DNA of 37,518 bases from Balneola sp. (GTDB taxonomy: Bacteria; Bacteroidota; Rhodothermia; Balneolales; Balneolaceae). Below, in pieces: positions 24,047 to 33,821 of the stretch (position 1 is the first letter of the stretch; every line of letters starts with the position of its first letter). The notes under the pieces were generated by a model. That model did no database searches. It was not told the DNA's origin and was given only the letters and a program-made list of their open reading frames with translations. The stretch is from assembly GCA_002720745.1 (NCBI GenBank), contig PBJO01000017.1, positions 1-37,518 of the forward strand, read 5' to 3'. A program made the position numbers and the translations under genes.

Positions 24047-25204
24047 TTACAGTAAACTTTCCGACCCAAATGTTTTTGGATAGCCTAGAAAATCCATTAT
24101 GCTAACCGCAACTTGGTTAAATCCATCACGTACCCCTAGATTTTTAACGGGTGCATGTTCCCCATATACCAATACCGGTACAAACTCCCTTGTATGATCA
24201 GTATTTTGGATACAAGGGTCATTCCCATGATCTCCAGTTATAATGAAAATATCCTCGCTAGTCAGCTCATACATTATTGCGGGCAGAGCTGAATCAATTT
24301 CCATAAGTGCCTCTGCATACCCCACTGGATCTAGCCTATGGCCAAATAATTGGTCTGTGTCTATAAGATTAATGAATAGTAGGTCCTCTTCCTTGGCTTT
24401 CAATCTTTCGATGAGTCTTTCGATGCCTTCAGTATTCCCTTTTGTTGGATACAAAAAATCAAATCCTTCACCATTGAACAAATCAGCAACTTTACCAATA
24501 GAGGCTGTCTTGTGCCCTCTTTTTTGCAGTTCTTTGACAAGATGATTTTTGGGTGGAGCAGCAGACCAATCATGACGTTTATGCGAAATTCGCTGAAAAT
24601 TTGAAAGTTCTCCTTTGAATGGTCTTGCAATGACTCGCCCTACCTCATATTTGCCTATCAGCAGTTTATGTCTTGACCATTCACACCACCTAAAAAGGGT
24701 TTCAATTGGGACAATATCTTCATGTGTAGCAATCTGAAATACACTGTCAGCAGATGTATAAACTATGGGTAAACCTGTAAGTATGTGCTCGTCACCATAA
24801 TCTGCAATAACATTAGTTCCGGAATATGGAGCATTACACAATACGTTGGCTTTACCAATTTCTTGACAAAAAGACTGGATTAACTCAATTGGAAAGCCAT
24901 TTGGATAGGTTGGAAAAGCTTTTTCCAGCACAATTCCAGCTAGTTCCCAGTGCCCCGTGATAGAGTCTTTACCGTATGATAGTTCACGCAGCTTACCATA
25001 ACTGGCTATTGGAGCTGATTCGGGAGGAATACTGACAAGTTTAACAATATTACCCAAGCCCATTTTTTGGAAATTAGGGAGCTTTAACATAGTGGTTTCA
25101 CTAACATGTCCCATGGTATGAGCCGATTGATCACCATACTTCTCTGCGTCTTTCTGGGCCCCCACACCCCAACCATCAACAACCAATAAAACAACCCGTT
25201 TCAT
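24047..25204 (-). CDS. deoB: Phosphopentomutase
   Basis: Alkaline-phosphatase-fold enzyme interconverting (deoxy)ribose 1- and 5-phosphate in nucleoside salvage. The 385 residues are full length. Metal and catalytic motifs: VVDGWGVG with Asp9, the active-site segment GKDSITGHWE (in most relatives GKDTMTGHWE, so Ser stands at the first hydroxyl position while the second Thr is kept), CNAPYSGTNVIADYG, VYTSADSVFQIATHED, NLIDTDQLFGHR and GDHGNDP. The ATG overlaps the stop of the preceding GAF/GGDEF-like gene in TAATG (25202-25206), so it is translationally coupled to it and probably to pepF before that. The coupling to a sensor-like protein is unusual. Confidence 0.95.
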   Translation of the reverse strand: MKRVVLLVVDGWGVGAQKDAEKYGDQSAHTMGHVSETTMLKLPNFQKMGLGNIVKLVSIPPESAPIASYGKLRELSYGKDSITGHWELAGIVLEKAFPTYPNGFPIELIQSFCQEIGKANVLCNAPYSGTNVIADYGDEHILTGLPIVYTSADSVFQIATHEDIVPIETLFRWCEWSRHKLLIGKYEVGRVIARPFKGELSNFQRISHKRHDWSAAPPKNHLVKELQKRGHKTASIGKVADLFNGEGFDFLYPTKGNTEGIERLIERLKAKEEDLLFINLIDTDQLFGHRLDPVGYAEALMEIDSALPAIMYELTSEDIFIITGDHGNDPCIQNTDHTREFVPVLVYGEHAPVKNLGVRDGFNQVAVSIMDFLGYPKTFGSESLL

Positions 25205-26667
25205 TATAGGACCTGCAAGTGTATTTGCTGATTTTTTAGCACTTCTGCAAGCTGTTGTTTGGCTGCACTCAATACTTCGTATGCATTTGAGTACTTTGTA
25301 TTTAATTTTACTGCACCGAATTTATAGGAAACCATAATATTCATTCCTGAACTCAATTTTAATCCATGAGCAACCTTGGAGCGGACCTGTTCTACCCATT
25401 CTTCCAGTACTGTTTCTTTATTGCTTTGAAGCATAAAACTATAAACATAGTCCGACTGAAATCCGATATAACCTTTCTGCTGAAATCGGTAGGGGTTCAA
25501 AAAGCGCACGATATCACGTTGCATTTTATGAAGTTCCTCCATTCTGAAGCGGGTCCGAAATGAAGATAGATCTTCAAAAGTTACAAGTCCCATCCATGTA
25601 TGACGTTCTGGCTCGGTGCGTAGGCGGTACAACTCATGCTCTATTGACTTCTCCCAAAGCTCTGTAACTAGAGCTTGATATTTTTCTGTGAAAATATCTT
25701 CATCCATGATAGATTTACGCGTATTACTTTGTAACTGCAAGGCTGCAACTCGAGCTAAGTTTGCCAATTTATGCTTGGTGGATTCTTTAAAACTGAGCGG
25801 GTCTTTGTGGTAAGCTATAAAAGCACCTTGTCGACGTTCATGCACAATTAGTGGGAGTACATAACTTGCACCTTCGGTTCTAGTTTCATGCGCAGAAACT
25901 AACTTTGGATTTGAGTTAAAGTGCATGTTAAATATAGGATAGCCTTTCTCTAGTGCTTCTCCTACACTGCTCTTATCATCTACCCCAAGCCCCACATATG
26001 GCGCATTTTTTGCAAATTTAGCGTTGAGGGCTAGGGTCCAATGATCCATAGCAGAACACAAAAAACTTACACCTCCATTAGGTATTAAGATTTGCATTTC
26101 ATCCAAACATGTGGTAATCACTTCCACTTTATTCAAGCGTGAGTGTATGTTAGCTAATGATTCCTCATACTCATCCCATTCCTTCTGTTGTTCATGCAAA
26201 TCAACAACTTCAAGGTAAGTATCCAGCACATTCACCATCGCATTATTATAGGAATAAATAGCATCAATCAAAGCTTCTTCATCCAAGTCCCGATTTGATT
26301 CAAGGACTGTCAGCCCAACCGTTTCTCCCTTGTTAATAAAGGGGATGATCAGCATAGTTTTGGCATGTACCTCGCTAAAATAATGTCCTAACTTGGCTTT
26401 GGAAATATCTTCACCTATTTTCAACTTTAATAATTCGTCAAGCTCCTTATAGTCATTTAGGAAATGATGGTGAAAGTTTACCCGATCTTTGAACATTACA
26501 TTACTCAATCTAGTACTGTGGGTTTCCCATACAAACTGCTGTCTTGATTGATTCACCCAGCACATATAGGCTAATTGAGAATTAGTTGAGGTGCGCACTA
26601 AGTGCAATAAATCAGCAATTATTTGCTTGAATTCACGTAGTGCTTTTTCTTGACGATCTAAACTCAT
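25204..26667 (-). CDS. GAF-domain protein with degenerate GGDEF-like C-terminus, function unknown
   Basis: A 487-residue soluble protein without signal peptide. I read two GAF-like sensory modules: about 20-165 (TMLIIPFINKGETVGLTVLES) and about 180-330 (ASYVLPLIVHERRQGAFIAYH), joined by a helical linker. The C-terminal 130 residues have the order of a GGDEF domain: GLVTFEDLSSFRTRF where active enzymes have a D-x-D-x-F strand, a helix, then GFQSDYVYSFML where GGDEF would stand. A late KFGAVKLNTK and LSAAKQQL resemble the closing helix. Key catalytic residues are not conserved, so c-di-GMP synthesis is unlikely; ligand sensing or a scaffold role is possible. It is stop-start coupled to deoB and 58 bases after pepF. 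The fold assignment is inferred by eye. Confidence 0.6.
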   Translation of the reverse strand: MSLDRQEKALREFKQIIADLLHLVRTSTNSQLAYMCWVNQSRQQFVWETHSTRLSNVMFKDRVNFHHHFLNDYKELDELLKLKIGEDISKAKLGHYFSEVHAKTMLIIPFINKGETVGLTVLESNRDLDEEALIDAIYSYNNAMVNVLDTYLEVVDLHEQQKEWDEYEESLANIHSRLNKVEVITTCLDEMQILIPNGGVSFLCSAMDHWTLALNAKFAKNAPYVGLGVDDKSSVGEALEKGYPIFNMHFNSNPKLVSAHETRTEGASYVLPLIVHERRQGAFIAYHKDPLSFKESTKHKLANLARVAALQLQSNTRKSIMDEDIFTEKYQALVTELWEKSIEHELYRLRTEPERHTWMGLVTFEDLSSFRTRFRMEELHKMQRDIVRFLNPYRFQQKGYIGFQSDYVYSFMLQSNKETVLEEWVEQVRSKVAHGLKLSSGMNIMVSYKFGAVKLNTKYSNAYEVLSAAKQQLAEVLKNQQIHLQVL

Positions 26668-26725
26668 AATGGGTAATTTCTTTAAAGATAGTGTCTAGAA
26701 CACTCATATACACTTCTTAATTTGG

Positions 26726-28597
26726 CTATTGATTCTGCAGCTGAGTATATAATTCTTCTGCTCTGAGTATCATACGTTCAAAAGAAGCCAATCCTTTTTG
26801 CCAGAACTTAGGATCTTGTATGTCCAGACCCATACGGGCTATAAGCTGATGCGGCCATTCAGAACCTCCTGCCTCCAATAAGGTCAAGTAACGATTCGCA
26901 AAACCCTCTGGTTTACGTTGATACTCTTCATACAATGCTAAGACCAATAGCTCACCAAAAGCATAGGCATATACATACCCAGGCGTATGTAAAAAATGCG
27001 GTATATAACACCACCAGTGACTATATTCAGGGGTCAATTCTACAGATGGGCCATATAGTTTTTCTTGCTCCGTTTTCCACAGTTCTGAAAAACGTTCTGT
27101 GGTGAGTTCACCCTCATTTCTGCGTGCAATATGCATGGATTCTTCGAATCGATTCATCGATATTTGCCGGAAAACCGTGGCTATAGTGTCATCGATTTTA
27201 CTCATTAATAAGGCCAATTCTTCCATTGGATCATCCAACTGTTTTATGAGCCGTTGGAACACTAACATTTCACCAAATACAGAGGCTGTTTCTGCGGTGG
27301 TCAAGGGAGTGCTGGATTGAAGGACTCCTTGTTTTCTAGAAAGGAATTGATGTACACCATGACCCAATTCATGAGCTAAGGTTTGTACATCTCTAAGTCT
27401 ACCATCATAATTCATAAACACATACGGATGAACAGAAGGAACAGTACCTGCTGAGTATGCTCCCCCTCTTTTTCCAGGTCTTATAGCTGCATCAATCCAT
27501 TTTTCATCAAAAAAACGCGCAGCTATTTCTGCCATCTTGGGACTAAATTCATCGTAAGCATCCAATACAATCGAACGGGCTTGCTCCCAAGTGATTGTTG
27601 TCTCCGTCTTTTTTAGAGGAGCATAGCGGTCAAAATCTTTAAAATCATCTATCCCAAGGAGCTGCGATTTTAGTGTATAATATCTCTGCGCCCAATGGTA
27701 ATGACCTGTAACCGCTTTAACTAGTGTATTAACCGTTATGTCATCGGTTTCATTAGATAAATTACGCGCATGAATCCACGATGGGTGCCCACGCAATTCA
27801 TCATTGGTAGCTTTATCAGCCAATAATGTGTTGAATATGAACGTCAAACTTCTAGAAAGCTTGTTAAAGCCGTCCGATAAAGAGACATGTGCCTCTCTAC
27901 GAACCTCCCTATTTGGGTCATGTAGAAGACTCAAAACTTCTTGCTCTGATTTATCTTTTCCAGCATAACGAAAGGTTGCCGAACCCAAAGTTTCGTCAAA
28001 ATAGCGGATCCACGCGCTCTGCCCTGTAACACTTTTAGCGGAAAGTATTTGCTCTTGCCCTTCACTGAGTGAATAGGGCTTGTAGATTCGTGAGGATTCT
28101 AAATAATGAGTATACTCCGCTAAAACTGGGTCATTGATCAGATTTTGAGCCTCATTCTCGTCAAAAGCTAACCATTCTACACGAAAGAACACTATCATTT
28201 GACTCAGCTTGGAACCTAACTCGTTAGTTGACTGAACGGCTTTTCCATAAGCGGCATCTTGAGTGTTAGTACTCCATAATAAATAGGAAAAAGATCCTAT
28301 TTTGCCAGCGGTTTCCTTAATAGCCTCATACTCTTTTAGTAAAGTAAAGAATTCTGTAGCGTCTAACTCTGCAACAAATCCACGGTATTTCTTAGCAAAA
28401 GATTGAGCACTTTGCAATACATTTTCTTGATCGTTGATAAATGCCGGATCATCAATTCCTGTATATAAATCATCCAGGTCCCAGTGTATTTCTTCGGCTC
28501 CAGTAGTCTTATTCTCCATTGATTTCATATATTGGTTACTGTTTTGTATGGTTTCAAAGGCATGATGACCGCGTAGGTCGATCAATTTGAATAGCAT
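26726..28597 (-). CDS. pepF: Oligoendopeptidase F, M3 metallopeptidase
   Basis: Cytoplasmic zinc peptidase that degrades oligopeptides. From 28597 it has 623 residues; PepF proteins usually start just before the WDLDDLY motif, so ATG 28528 or 28519 (597-600 residues) is more likely than the first ATG. None has a clear ribosome site. The M3 zinc site is TLAHELGHGVHQF (HExxH at His409 counted from 28597), with the distal Glu in the following ETASVFGE. SYLLWSTNTQDAAYG near residue 100 and SHWWCYIPHFLHTPGYVYAYAFG near the end are typical of the family. It is first of a likely pepF-GAF-deoB unit. Confidence 0.93.
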   Translation of the reverse strand: MLFKLIDLRGHHAFETIQNSNQYMKSMENKTTGAEEIHWDLDDLYTGIDDPAFINDQENVLQSAQSFAKKYRGFVAELDATEFFTLLKEYEAIKETAGKIGSFSYLLWSTNTQDAAYGKAVQSTNELGSKLSQMIVFFRVEWLAFDENEAQNLINDPVLAEYTHYLESSRIYKPYSLSEGQEQILSAKSVTGQSAWIRYFDETLGSATFRYAGKDKSEQEVLSLLHDPNREVRREAHVSLSDGFNKLSRSLTFIFNTLLADKATNDELRGHPSWIHARNLSNETDDITVNTLVKAVTGHYHWAQRYYTLKSQLLGIDDFKDFDRYAPLKKTETTITWEQARSIVLDAYDEFSPKMAEIAARFFDEKWIDAAIRPGKRGGAYSAGTVPSVHPYVFMNYDGRLRDVQTLAHELGHGVHQFLSRKQGVLQSSTPLTTAETASVFGEMLVFQRLIKQLDDPMEELALLMSKIDDTIATVFRQISMNRFEESMHIARRNEGELTTERFSELWKTEQEKLYGPSVELTPEYSHWWCYIPHFLHTPGYVYAYAFGELLVLALYEEYQRKPEGFANRYLTLLEAGGSEWPHQLIARMGLDIQDPKFWQKGLASFERMILRAEELYTQLQNQ

Positions 28598-28761
28598 GAA
28601 ATATACATTTAGATTAAGCTATTTTAAAGCGTGAATAAGCTTAAGATAAAACGAATGTTGAAGTGCTTTTTTACTTACATCTGCTTAATTTAGATTATTA
28701 ACTTGTAGGGTCTTATCGGCCTGATGGATGTCTTTAAAATTGTTCAACCCACTTATTTAAT

Positions 28762-31700
28762 TTGATCTTGAAATCATTAGAAGCCGCCTTTGGCCCAAAT
28801 TCAGCACTAGTAGAAGAGTTATACGAGCAGTACCAAAAATCTCCCAATTCAGTACCTACGCATTGGAAGCGTTACTTTGATGAATTGAACGGCGTGGAAG
28901 GAAATGGTGAGGAAACTAATCAAAATTTGGCAGCCTCCAAGATTACTCCCACCACTCCTGCAAGAACAGTTCCTTCGAAAGAAATAACGGAATCTACCAA
29001 GCCAGCACCAGCGGGTGTGCTGCAAAAAATAAAAGGTGTTACTACAAAAATTGTAGAAAACATGGATGCTAGTCTAGTGGTGCCTACGGCTACCTCATTG
29101 AGAGTACTTCCTGTAAAAATGATGATAGAGGACCGGACCATTATTAATCGGCACTTAATAAAAAGAAACGAACCGAAGGCATCCTTTACTCATTTCATCT
29201 GTTGGGCTGTTATTCAAGCAATTAAACAATTCCCAACAATCAATCATACCTACCATAAGAATGGTAAGGTCCACTACCGCGTAATACCCGAACAGATTAA
29301 TCTAGGTGTCGCGGTTGATTTACCGAATAAAGATGGTAGCCGCAACCTTGTTGTACCAAATATTAAAGGTGTGGATAAAATGAACTTTAAGGAGTTCTTA
29401 TACTCCTTTGCAGAGTTGGTAAATAAAGCACGTAGTGGTAACCTTCAAATTGAGGATTACCAGGGAACTACCATTTCGATTACTAACCCAGGGACTCTTG
29501 GCACCGTATCTTCAGTTCCGCGACTCATGCCTGGCCAAGGAACAATTATTGCTACTGGGGCTATAAACTACCCCGCCGAATTTCAAAACATGTCAAAAGA
29601 TGTACTAAATCAACTCGGAATATCCAAGGTTATGTCCATGACCTGTACCTATGATCACCGTATTATACAAGGGGCTGAATCTGGCGCTTTTTTAAATGAG
29701 GTTAACCACTTACTCAGTGGAAAAGCCGATTTTTATGATTCCATTTTTTCTGACTTAGATATACCCTACGACCCTATTCCATACGGAGAAGATTTTTATT
29801 CAGGACCTTTTAATGGTGGAGCTAATACATTAGAGGAAGACCGCCGGACCATTGGTGTTTGGAGGCTGATTAACATGTATCGAATGCGTGGTCATGTCTT
29901 AGCTAACTTAGATCCTTTGGAAAAAGAACCAGGATATAATCCTGAATTAGATTTGGCCTATTATGGATTGTCTGTTTGGGATCTAGATAGGGAATTTTAT
30001 TGTGGAGGGCTTGGAGGTAAACGAGAAGCCTCTTTGCGAGTCATTATTAAGCTTCTACGGGATACCTACTGCGAGCAAATTGGTGCTGATTATATGCACT
30101 TGCTCGATCTGGAAGAGCGTAAGTGGTTGCGCGAACGAATGGAATCCTCACTTAATGAGGCTGTTTTAACCATTGATGACAAAAAACAAATTCTTTCCAA
30201 GCTCAACCAAGCGATGGCTTTTGAAGAATTCCTCCACAAAAAATACATTGGCCATAAACGGTTTTCACTAGAGGGAAATGATACCTTGATTCCAATGATG
30301 CATTTTCTATTGGAGAAAGCAGGTGATTATGATGTAGAAAAAGTATTCATGGGCATGGCACATCGTGGTCGATTGAACATTCTAGTGAATATTATGAATA
30401 AGCCCTATCACAGGGTATTTGCGGAATTTGAGGGCAATGTAGATCCAGATACTATCCAAGGTTCAGGTGATGTTAAATATCACTTAGGTGCCAAAGGTAC
30501 TCATGTAACTGCTACTGAAAAGCATATCGAAATAGAGCTAATGCCCAACCCTTCACATTTAGAAGCAGTTAATCCGGTGGTCGAAGGAGCTTCTCGATCC
30601 GTACAAGATCATCACAAAGCCGAAGATGCTCAAATGAAAATAATTCCAGTACTTATGCACGGCGATGCTGCATTTGCAGGACAGGGAGTAGTCGCTGAAA
30701 CACTCAATATGTCACTCTTAGAAGGATATAAAACCGGTGGAACGGTTCATATCATTATTAATAACCAAATAGGTTTCACCACGTTACCAACTGACGGTAG
30801 AAGTACAGAATATGCGACTGATTTAGCAAAATCGGTTCTTGCCCCTATCTTTCATGTAAATGGTGACCATCCTGAAGCCGCGGTTCATGCAATACAGATG
30901 GCACTTGAGTATCGTCAAAAATTTGGCAAGGATGTTATTATTGATTTGATCGGGTACCGCAAACATGGCCATAATGAAGGAGATGAGCCTGCCTTTACCC
31001 AACCTGGTATGTATAAGGAGATCAAAGACCATAAAACAGTAAGAGATTTATATACCAAATGGTTAGTCAAGCGCCAAGAACTCACTACCGAGGAAACCCA
31101 ACAAATTTTTAATGAGTTCGATGATTTATTAATGGCTGCTTTTGAAGATGCCAAAAAAATCCCTCATTTAGAGGTGACCAACGAACTCATTGATAGAAAA
31201 GAAAGTGTCCAAAAAAATCGAACTATTTTCCCAGATACCACCTTCTCGAGAAAAAAACTAGACGAAATTGCTGTTAAATTAAACACTGTTCCAAAAGATT
31301 TTGATGCCAATCCAAAACTTTTGCGTCAATTGGCTAAAAGATTAGAAATAGTCCAAAAGAATGAGAAAAAATTAGACTGGGGTTTCTCCGAAGCACTTGC
31401 TTTTGGTTCTTTATTAATAACTGGAAAAACTGTTCGCATCACTGGACAAGATGTGGAACGAGGAACTTTCTCACACCGTCACGCCGTACTTCATGGGACT
31501 GCTACCGACCAAACTTTCACTCCACTTAATCATCTAACCAAGGGGCAAGGTAGGTTCCATGTGCACAATTCCCTTTTGAGTGAATACGCAGCTTTAGGGT
31601 TTGAATTTGGCTACTCAGCAGTAAATAAAGATGCCTTGGTAATCTGGGAAGCACAGTTTGGTGACTTTACCAACGGTGCTCAAATCATTATTGATCAATT

Positions 31701-32403
31701 TATTTCTTCAAGTGAAGTAAAATGGGGACAAACATCCTCGTTGTTAATGAACTTGCCCCATGGCTATGAGGGTCAAGGCCCTGAGCATTCATCAGCCAGA
31801 TTAGAACGCTTTTTACAACTCTGTGCTGAGGATAATATGCAGGTGTTTAATCTTACTACACCTGCACAATACTATCATATGCTTCGAAAACAATGCTTGC
31901 AAGAGCATAAAAAACCGGGGATTCTGATGAGTCCAAAAAGTCTTTTACGCCATCCACGAGCTGTCTCCAATGTAGATGAATTAGCAAACGGTTATTTTCG
32001 CCCATTCTTAGAAGATGAACGTTTACAAGACTTCTCATCCGTTGAGAGGGTCGTGCTCTGCTCAGGCAAAGTGTATTATGATTTAGTACAAAAAGCCGAG
32101 GAATTAGCGGTTAATAATGTCGCATTAGTGAGAGTGGAACAGCTTTATCCATTCCCAGACCATGATATTCAACAGTATCTGAAAAGCTTTAAAGCGGCTA
32201 AAGATATTGTGTGGTGCCAAGAAGAACCTAAGAATATGGGTGCTTGGTTTTTTGTATCGGATCGTATTAAGCAAAACTTAGCCAAAGGTCAATATCTTCG
32301 ATATGCAGGGCGGCAAGCTTCTGCATCACCGGCTGCCGGACAGAAAAAAATTCATGATGCTGAGCAATTGCAACTCGTGATGCAGGCTTTAGAGTCGGTT
32401 TAA
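28762..32403 (+). CDS. kgd: Fused E2/E1 2-oxoglutarate decarboxylase/dehydrogenase (Kgd type)
   Basis: Multifunctional 1213-residue enzyme of the TCA cycle, as in mycobacterial Kgd (SucA with an E2 catalytic domain in front). Residues 1-45 carry the family's LVEELYEQY start motif. After a Pro/Thr-rich linker, an acyltransferase (E2-like) domain runs from about 88 to 325 with catalytic His299 in YDHRIIQG, where the usual E2 Asp is replaced, as known for this family. The E1 part follows: GMAHRGRLN with His534, the thiamine-diphosphate motif starting GDAAFAG at 634 and ending NNQIG, then GYRKHGHNEGDEP. No lipoyl domain is present, so it must use an external one to act as a dehydrogenase. The start is TTG at 28762, bounded by an in-frame TAA at 28735 with no ATG between. 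It converges tightly on sad. Confidence 0.95.
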   Translation: MILKSLEAAFGPNSALVEELYEQYQKSPNSVPTHWKRYFDELNGVEGNGEETNQNLAASKITPTTPARTVPSKEITESTKPAPAGVLQKIKGVTTKIVENMDASLVVPTATSLRVLPVKMMIEDRTIINRHLIKRNEPKASFTHFICWAVIQAIKQFPTINHTYHKNGKVHYRVIPEQINLGVAVDLPNKDGSRNLVVPNIKGVDKMNFKEFLYSFAELVNKARSGNLQIEDYQGTTISITNPGTLGTVSSVPRLMPGQGTIIATGAINYPAEFQNMSKDVLNQLGISKVMSMTCTYDHRIIQGAESGAFLNEVNHLLSGKADFYDSIFSDLDIPYDPIPYGEDFYSGPFNGGANTLEEDRRTIGVWRLINMYRMRGHVLANLDPLEKEPGYNPELDLAYYGLSVWDLDREFYCGGLGGKREASLRVIIKLLRDTYCEQIGADYMHLLDLEERKWLRERMESSLNEAVLTIDDKKQILSKLNQAMAFEEFLHKKYIGHKRFSLEGNDTLIPMMHFLLEKAGDYDVEKVFMGMAHRGRLNILVNIMNKPYHRVFAEFEGNVDPDTIQGSGDVKYHLGAKGTHVTATEKHIEIELMPNPSHLEAVNPVVEGASRSVQDHHKAEDAQMKIIPVLMHGDAAFAGQGVVAETLNMSLLEGYKTGGTVHIIINNQIGFTTLPTDGRSTEYATDLAKSVLAPIFHVNGDHPEAAVHAIQMALEYRQKFGKDVIIDLIGYRKHGHNEGDEPAFTQPGMYKEIKDHKTVRDLYTKWLVKRQELTTEETQQIFNEFDDLLMAAFEDAKKIPHLEVTNELIDRKESVQKNRTIFPDTTFSRKKLDEIAVKLNTVPKDFDANPKLLRQLAKRLEIVQKNEKKLDWGFSEALAFGSLLITGKTVRITGQDVERGTFSHRHAVLHGTATDQTFTPLNHLTKGQGRFHVHNSLLSEYAALGFEFGYSAVNKDALVIWEAQFGDFTNGAQIIIDQFISSSEVKWGQTSSLLMNLPHGYEGQGPEHSSARLERFLQLCAEDNMQVFNLTTPAQYYHMLRKQCLQEHKKPGILMSPKSLLRHPRAVSNVDELANGYFRPFLEDERLQDFSSVERVVLCSGKVYYDLVQKAEELAVNNVALVRVEQLYPFPDHDIQQYLKSFKAAKDIVWCQEEPKNMGAWFFVSDRIKQNLAKGQYLRYAGRQASASPAAGQKKIHDAEQLQLVMQALESV

Positions 32404-32413
32404 TATCGTTACC

Positions 32414-33805
32414 CTAGGTTTCTACAACCGCTTGAATTCGCGTAAACGCTCTAATTCCTTGCAATCCCAATTCTTTACCCCATCCAGACTCGTTATATCC
32501 TCCAAATGGTAAACGAGGATCGGATTTAACTATATCATTGATCGCTATATTTCCTACCTGCAATAATTTGGGATATTGAGCTATTCGAGCAGCTGATCTG
32601 GTAAATAACGCAGCTCCCAACCCATATGTGGTCTTATTCGCTAATGCGATCATGTTTTGATCATCTTTAGCTCGAATGATAGCGGCTACTGGGCCAAACA
32701 ACTCCTGATCAAAGGCTGGCATACCTGGGCTAACGTTTGATAAAACAGTTACAGGATAGTAAGCTCCCTTTCCATCAGGAATTTGCCCACCTAATTCGCA
32801 ACAGGCTCCTAAATCAATAGAATCGCTAACCTGTTTAGCAAGTTGATCTCTCAAGTCTAGTCGTGCCATTGGTCCCACAAAATAACCATCAAATGAGCGG
32901 CTTAATGGATTTATGAATTCATATTGCTGAGCAAAAGCTAAAAACTGTTCCATAAACTCATCATAAATCTCGTCTATCACAATAATTCGCTTAGCTGAGA
33001 TGCACGACTGACCGGTATTTAGCCATCTGGATTGCGCACACTTTTCAACCGCATTTTTGAGCTCCGCATCATCAAATATTAGATAGGGATCACTACCTCC
33101 CAATTCCAACACACTAGGCTTGAGATATTCAGCGGCTTGCTTAGCTACTACCCGTCCTACCCCAGTACTACCTGTAAACGTAATCATATTGACAGAAGGA
33201 TGTGAAATTAGTGACTCTACTCTACTATTTTCTACTTTAATATGCACCAATAATCCATCTGGAAAACCTGCATTCATAAATAATTGTTCAATTATTTGTG
33301 CGCAACCTTGGGTGCTAGGAGCATGTTTTAAAAGGATACCATTTCCCGCCATTATTGCTGGCACAGCACAACGAAAGACCTGCCAAAAAGGAAAATTCCA
33401 TGGCATAATAGCTAGAATACATCCTAGAGGCTCAAATTGGACATAAGAACGCTGATATTCAGTACTTATGGAATCCATAGTTAGGTAGGTCTCTGCTGAA
33501 TTAGCAAACCAGCGGCAAAGCCATGCACATTTAGAAATTTCTCTAGCGCCTTGCCTCCATGGTTTTCCCATTTCGTTAGCCATAGTCTCAGCAGCATCCT
33601 GTTCAATTTGTTCCAAATCCGAAGCTAGTTTAAGCATGCACACTTTTCTTTGTGAAAAATTTATCGCTTGCCATTCATTTTGGGCTATACCCAGTTTAAG
33701 TAATCGTTCTTCTATTTCCTGCCCGCTATGCTGCGGATACTCCTTTATACATTCTAAAGTTGCTGGATTAATACTCTTTAGAGTAGGTAGATTGGTGATA
33801 GGCAT
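32414..33805 (-). CDS. sad: Succinate-semialdehyde dehydrogenase (Sad/YneI type)
   Basis: NAD(P)-dependent aldehyde dehydrogenase of 463 residues. It resembles E. coli Sad along its length, including GCILAIMPWNFPFWQVFR and AGNGILLKHAPS. The catalytic Glu234 stands in VLELGGSDP and the catalytic Cys268 in NTGQSCISAKR. The C-terminal DPRLPFGGYNESGWGKELG completes the fold. It would oxidise succinate semialdehyde to succinate. It lies 16 bases after the class-III aminotransferase in the same direction, so they are co-transcribed, and its end faces kgd with only 10 bases between. The neighbour enzymes make or could make this very semialdehyde, which supports the substrate over other aldehydes. 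Confidence 0.88.
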   Translation of the reverse strand: MPITNLPTLKSINPATLECIKEYPQHSGQEIEERLLKLGIAQNEWQAINFSQRKVCMLKLASDLEQIEQDAAETMANEMGKPWRQGAREISKCAWLCRWFANSAETYLTMDSISTEYQRSYVQFEPLGCILAIMPWNFPFWQVFRCAVPAIMAGNGILLKHAPSTQGCAQIIEQLFMNAGFPDGLLVHIKVENSRVESLISHPSVNMITFTGSTGVGRVVAKQAAEYLKPSVLELGGSDPYLIFDDAELKNAVEKCAQSRWLNTGQSCISAKRIIVIDEIYDEFMEQFLAFAQQYEFINPLSRSFDGYFVGPMARLDLRDQLAKQVSDSIDLGACCELGGQIPDGKGAYYPVTVLSNVSPGMPAFDQELFGPVAAIIRAKDDQNMIALANKTTYGLGAALFTRSAARIAQYPKLLQVGNIAINDIVKSDPRLPFGGYNESGWGKELGLQGIRAFTRIQAVVET

Positions 33806-33821
33806 CGTATCGATGGTTTAA

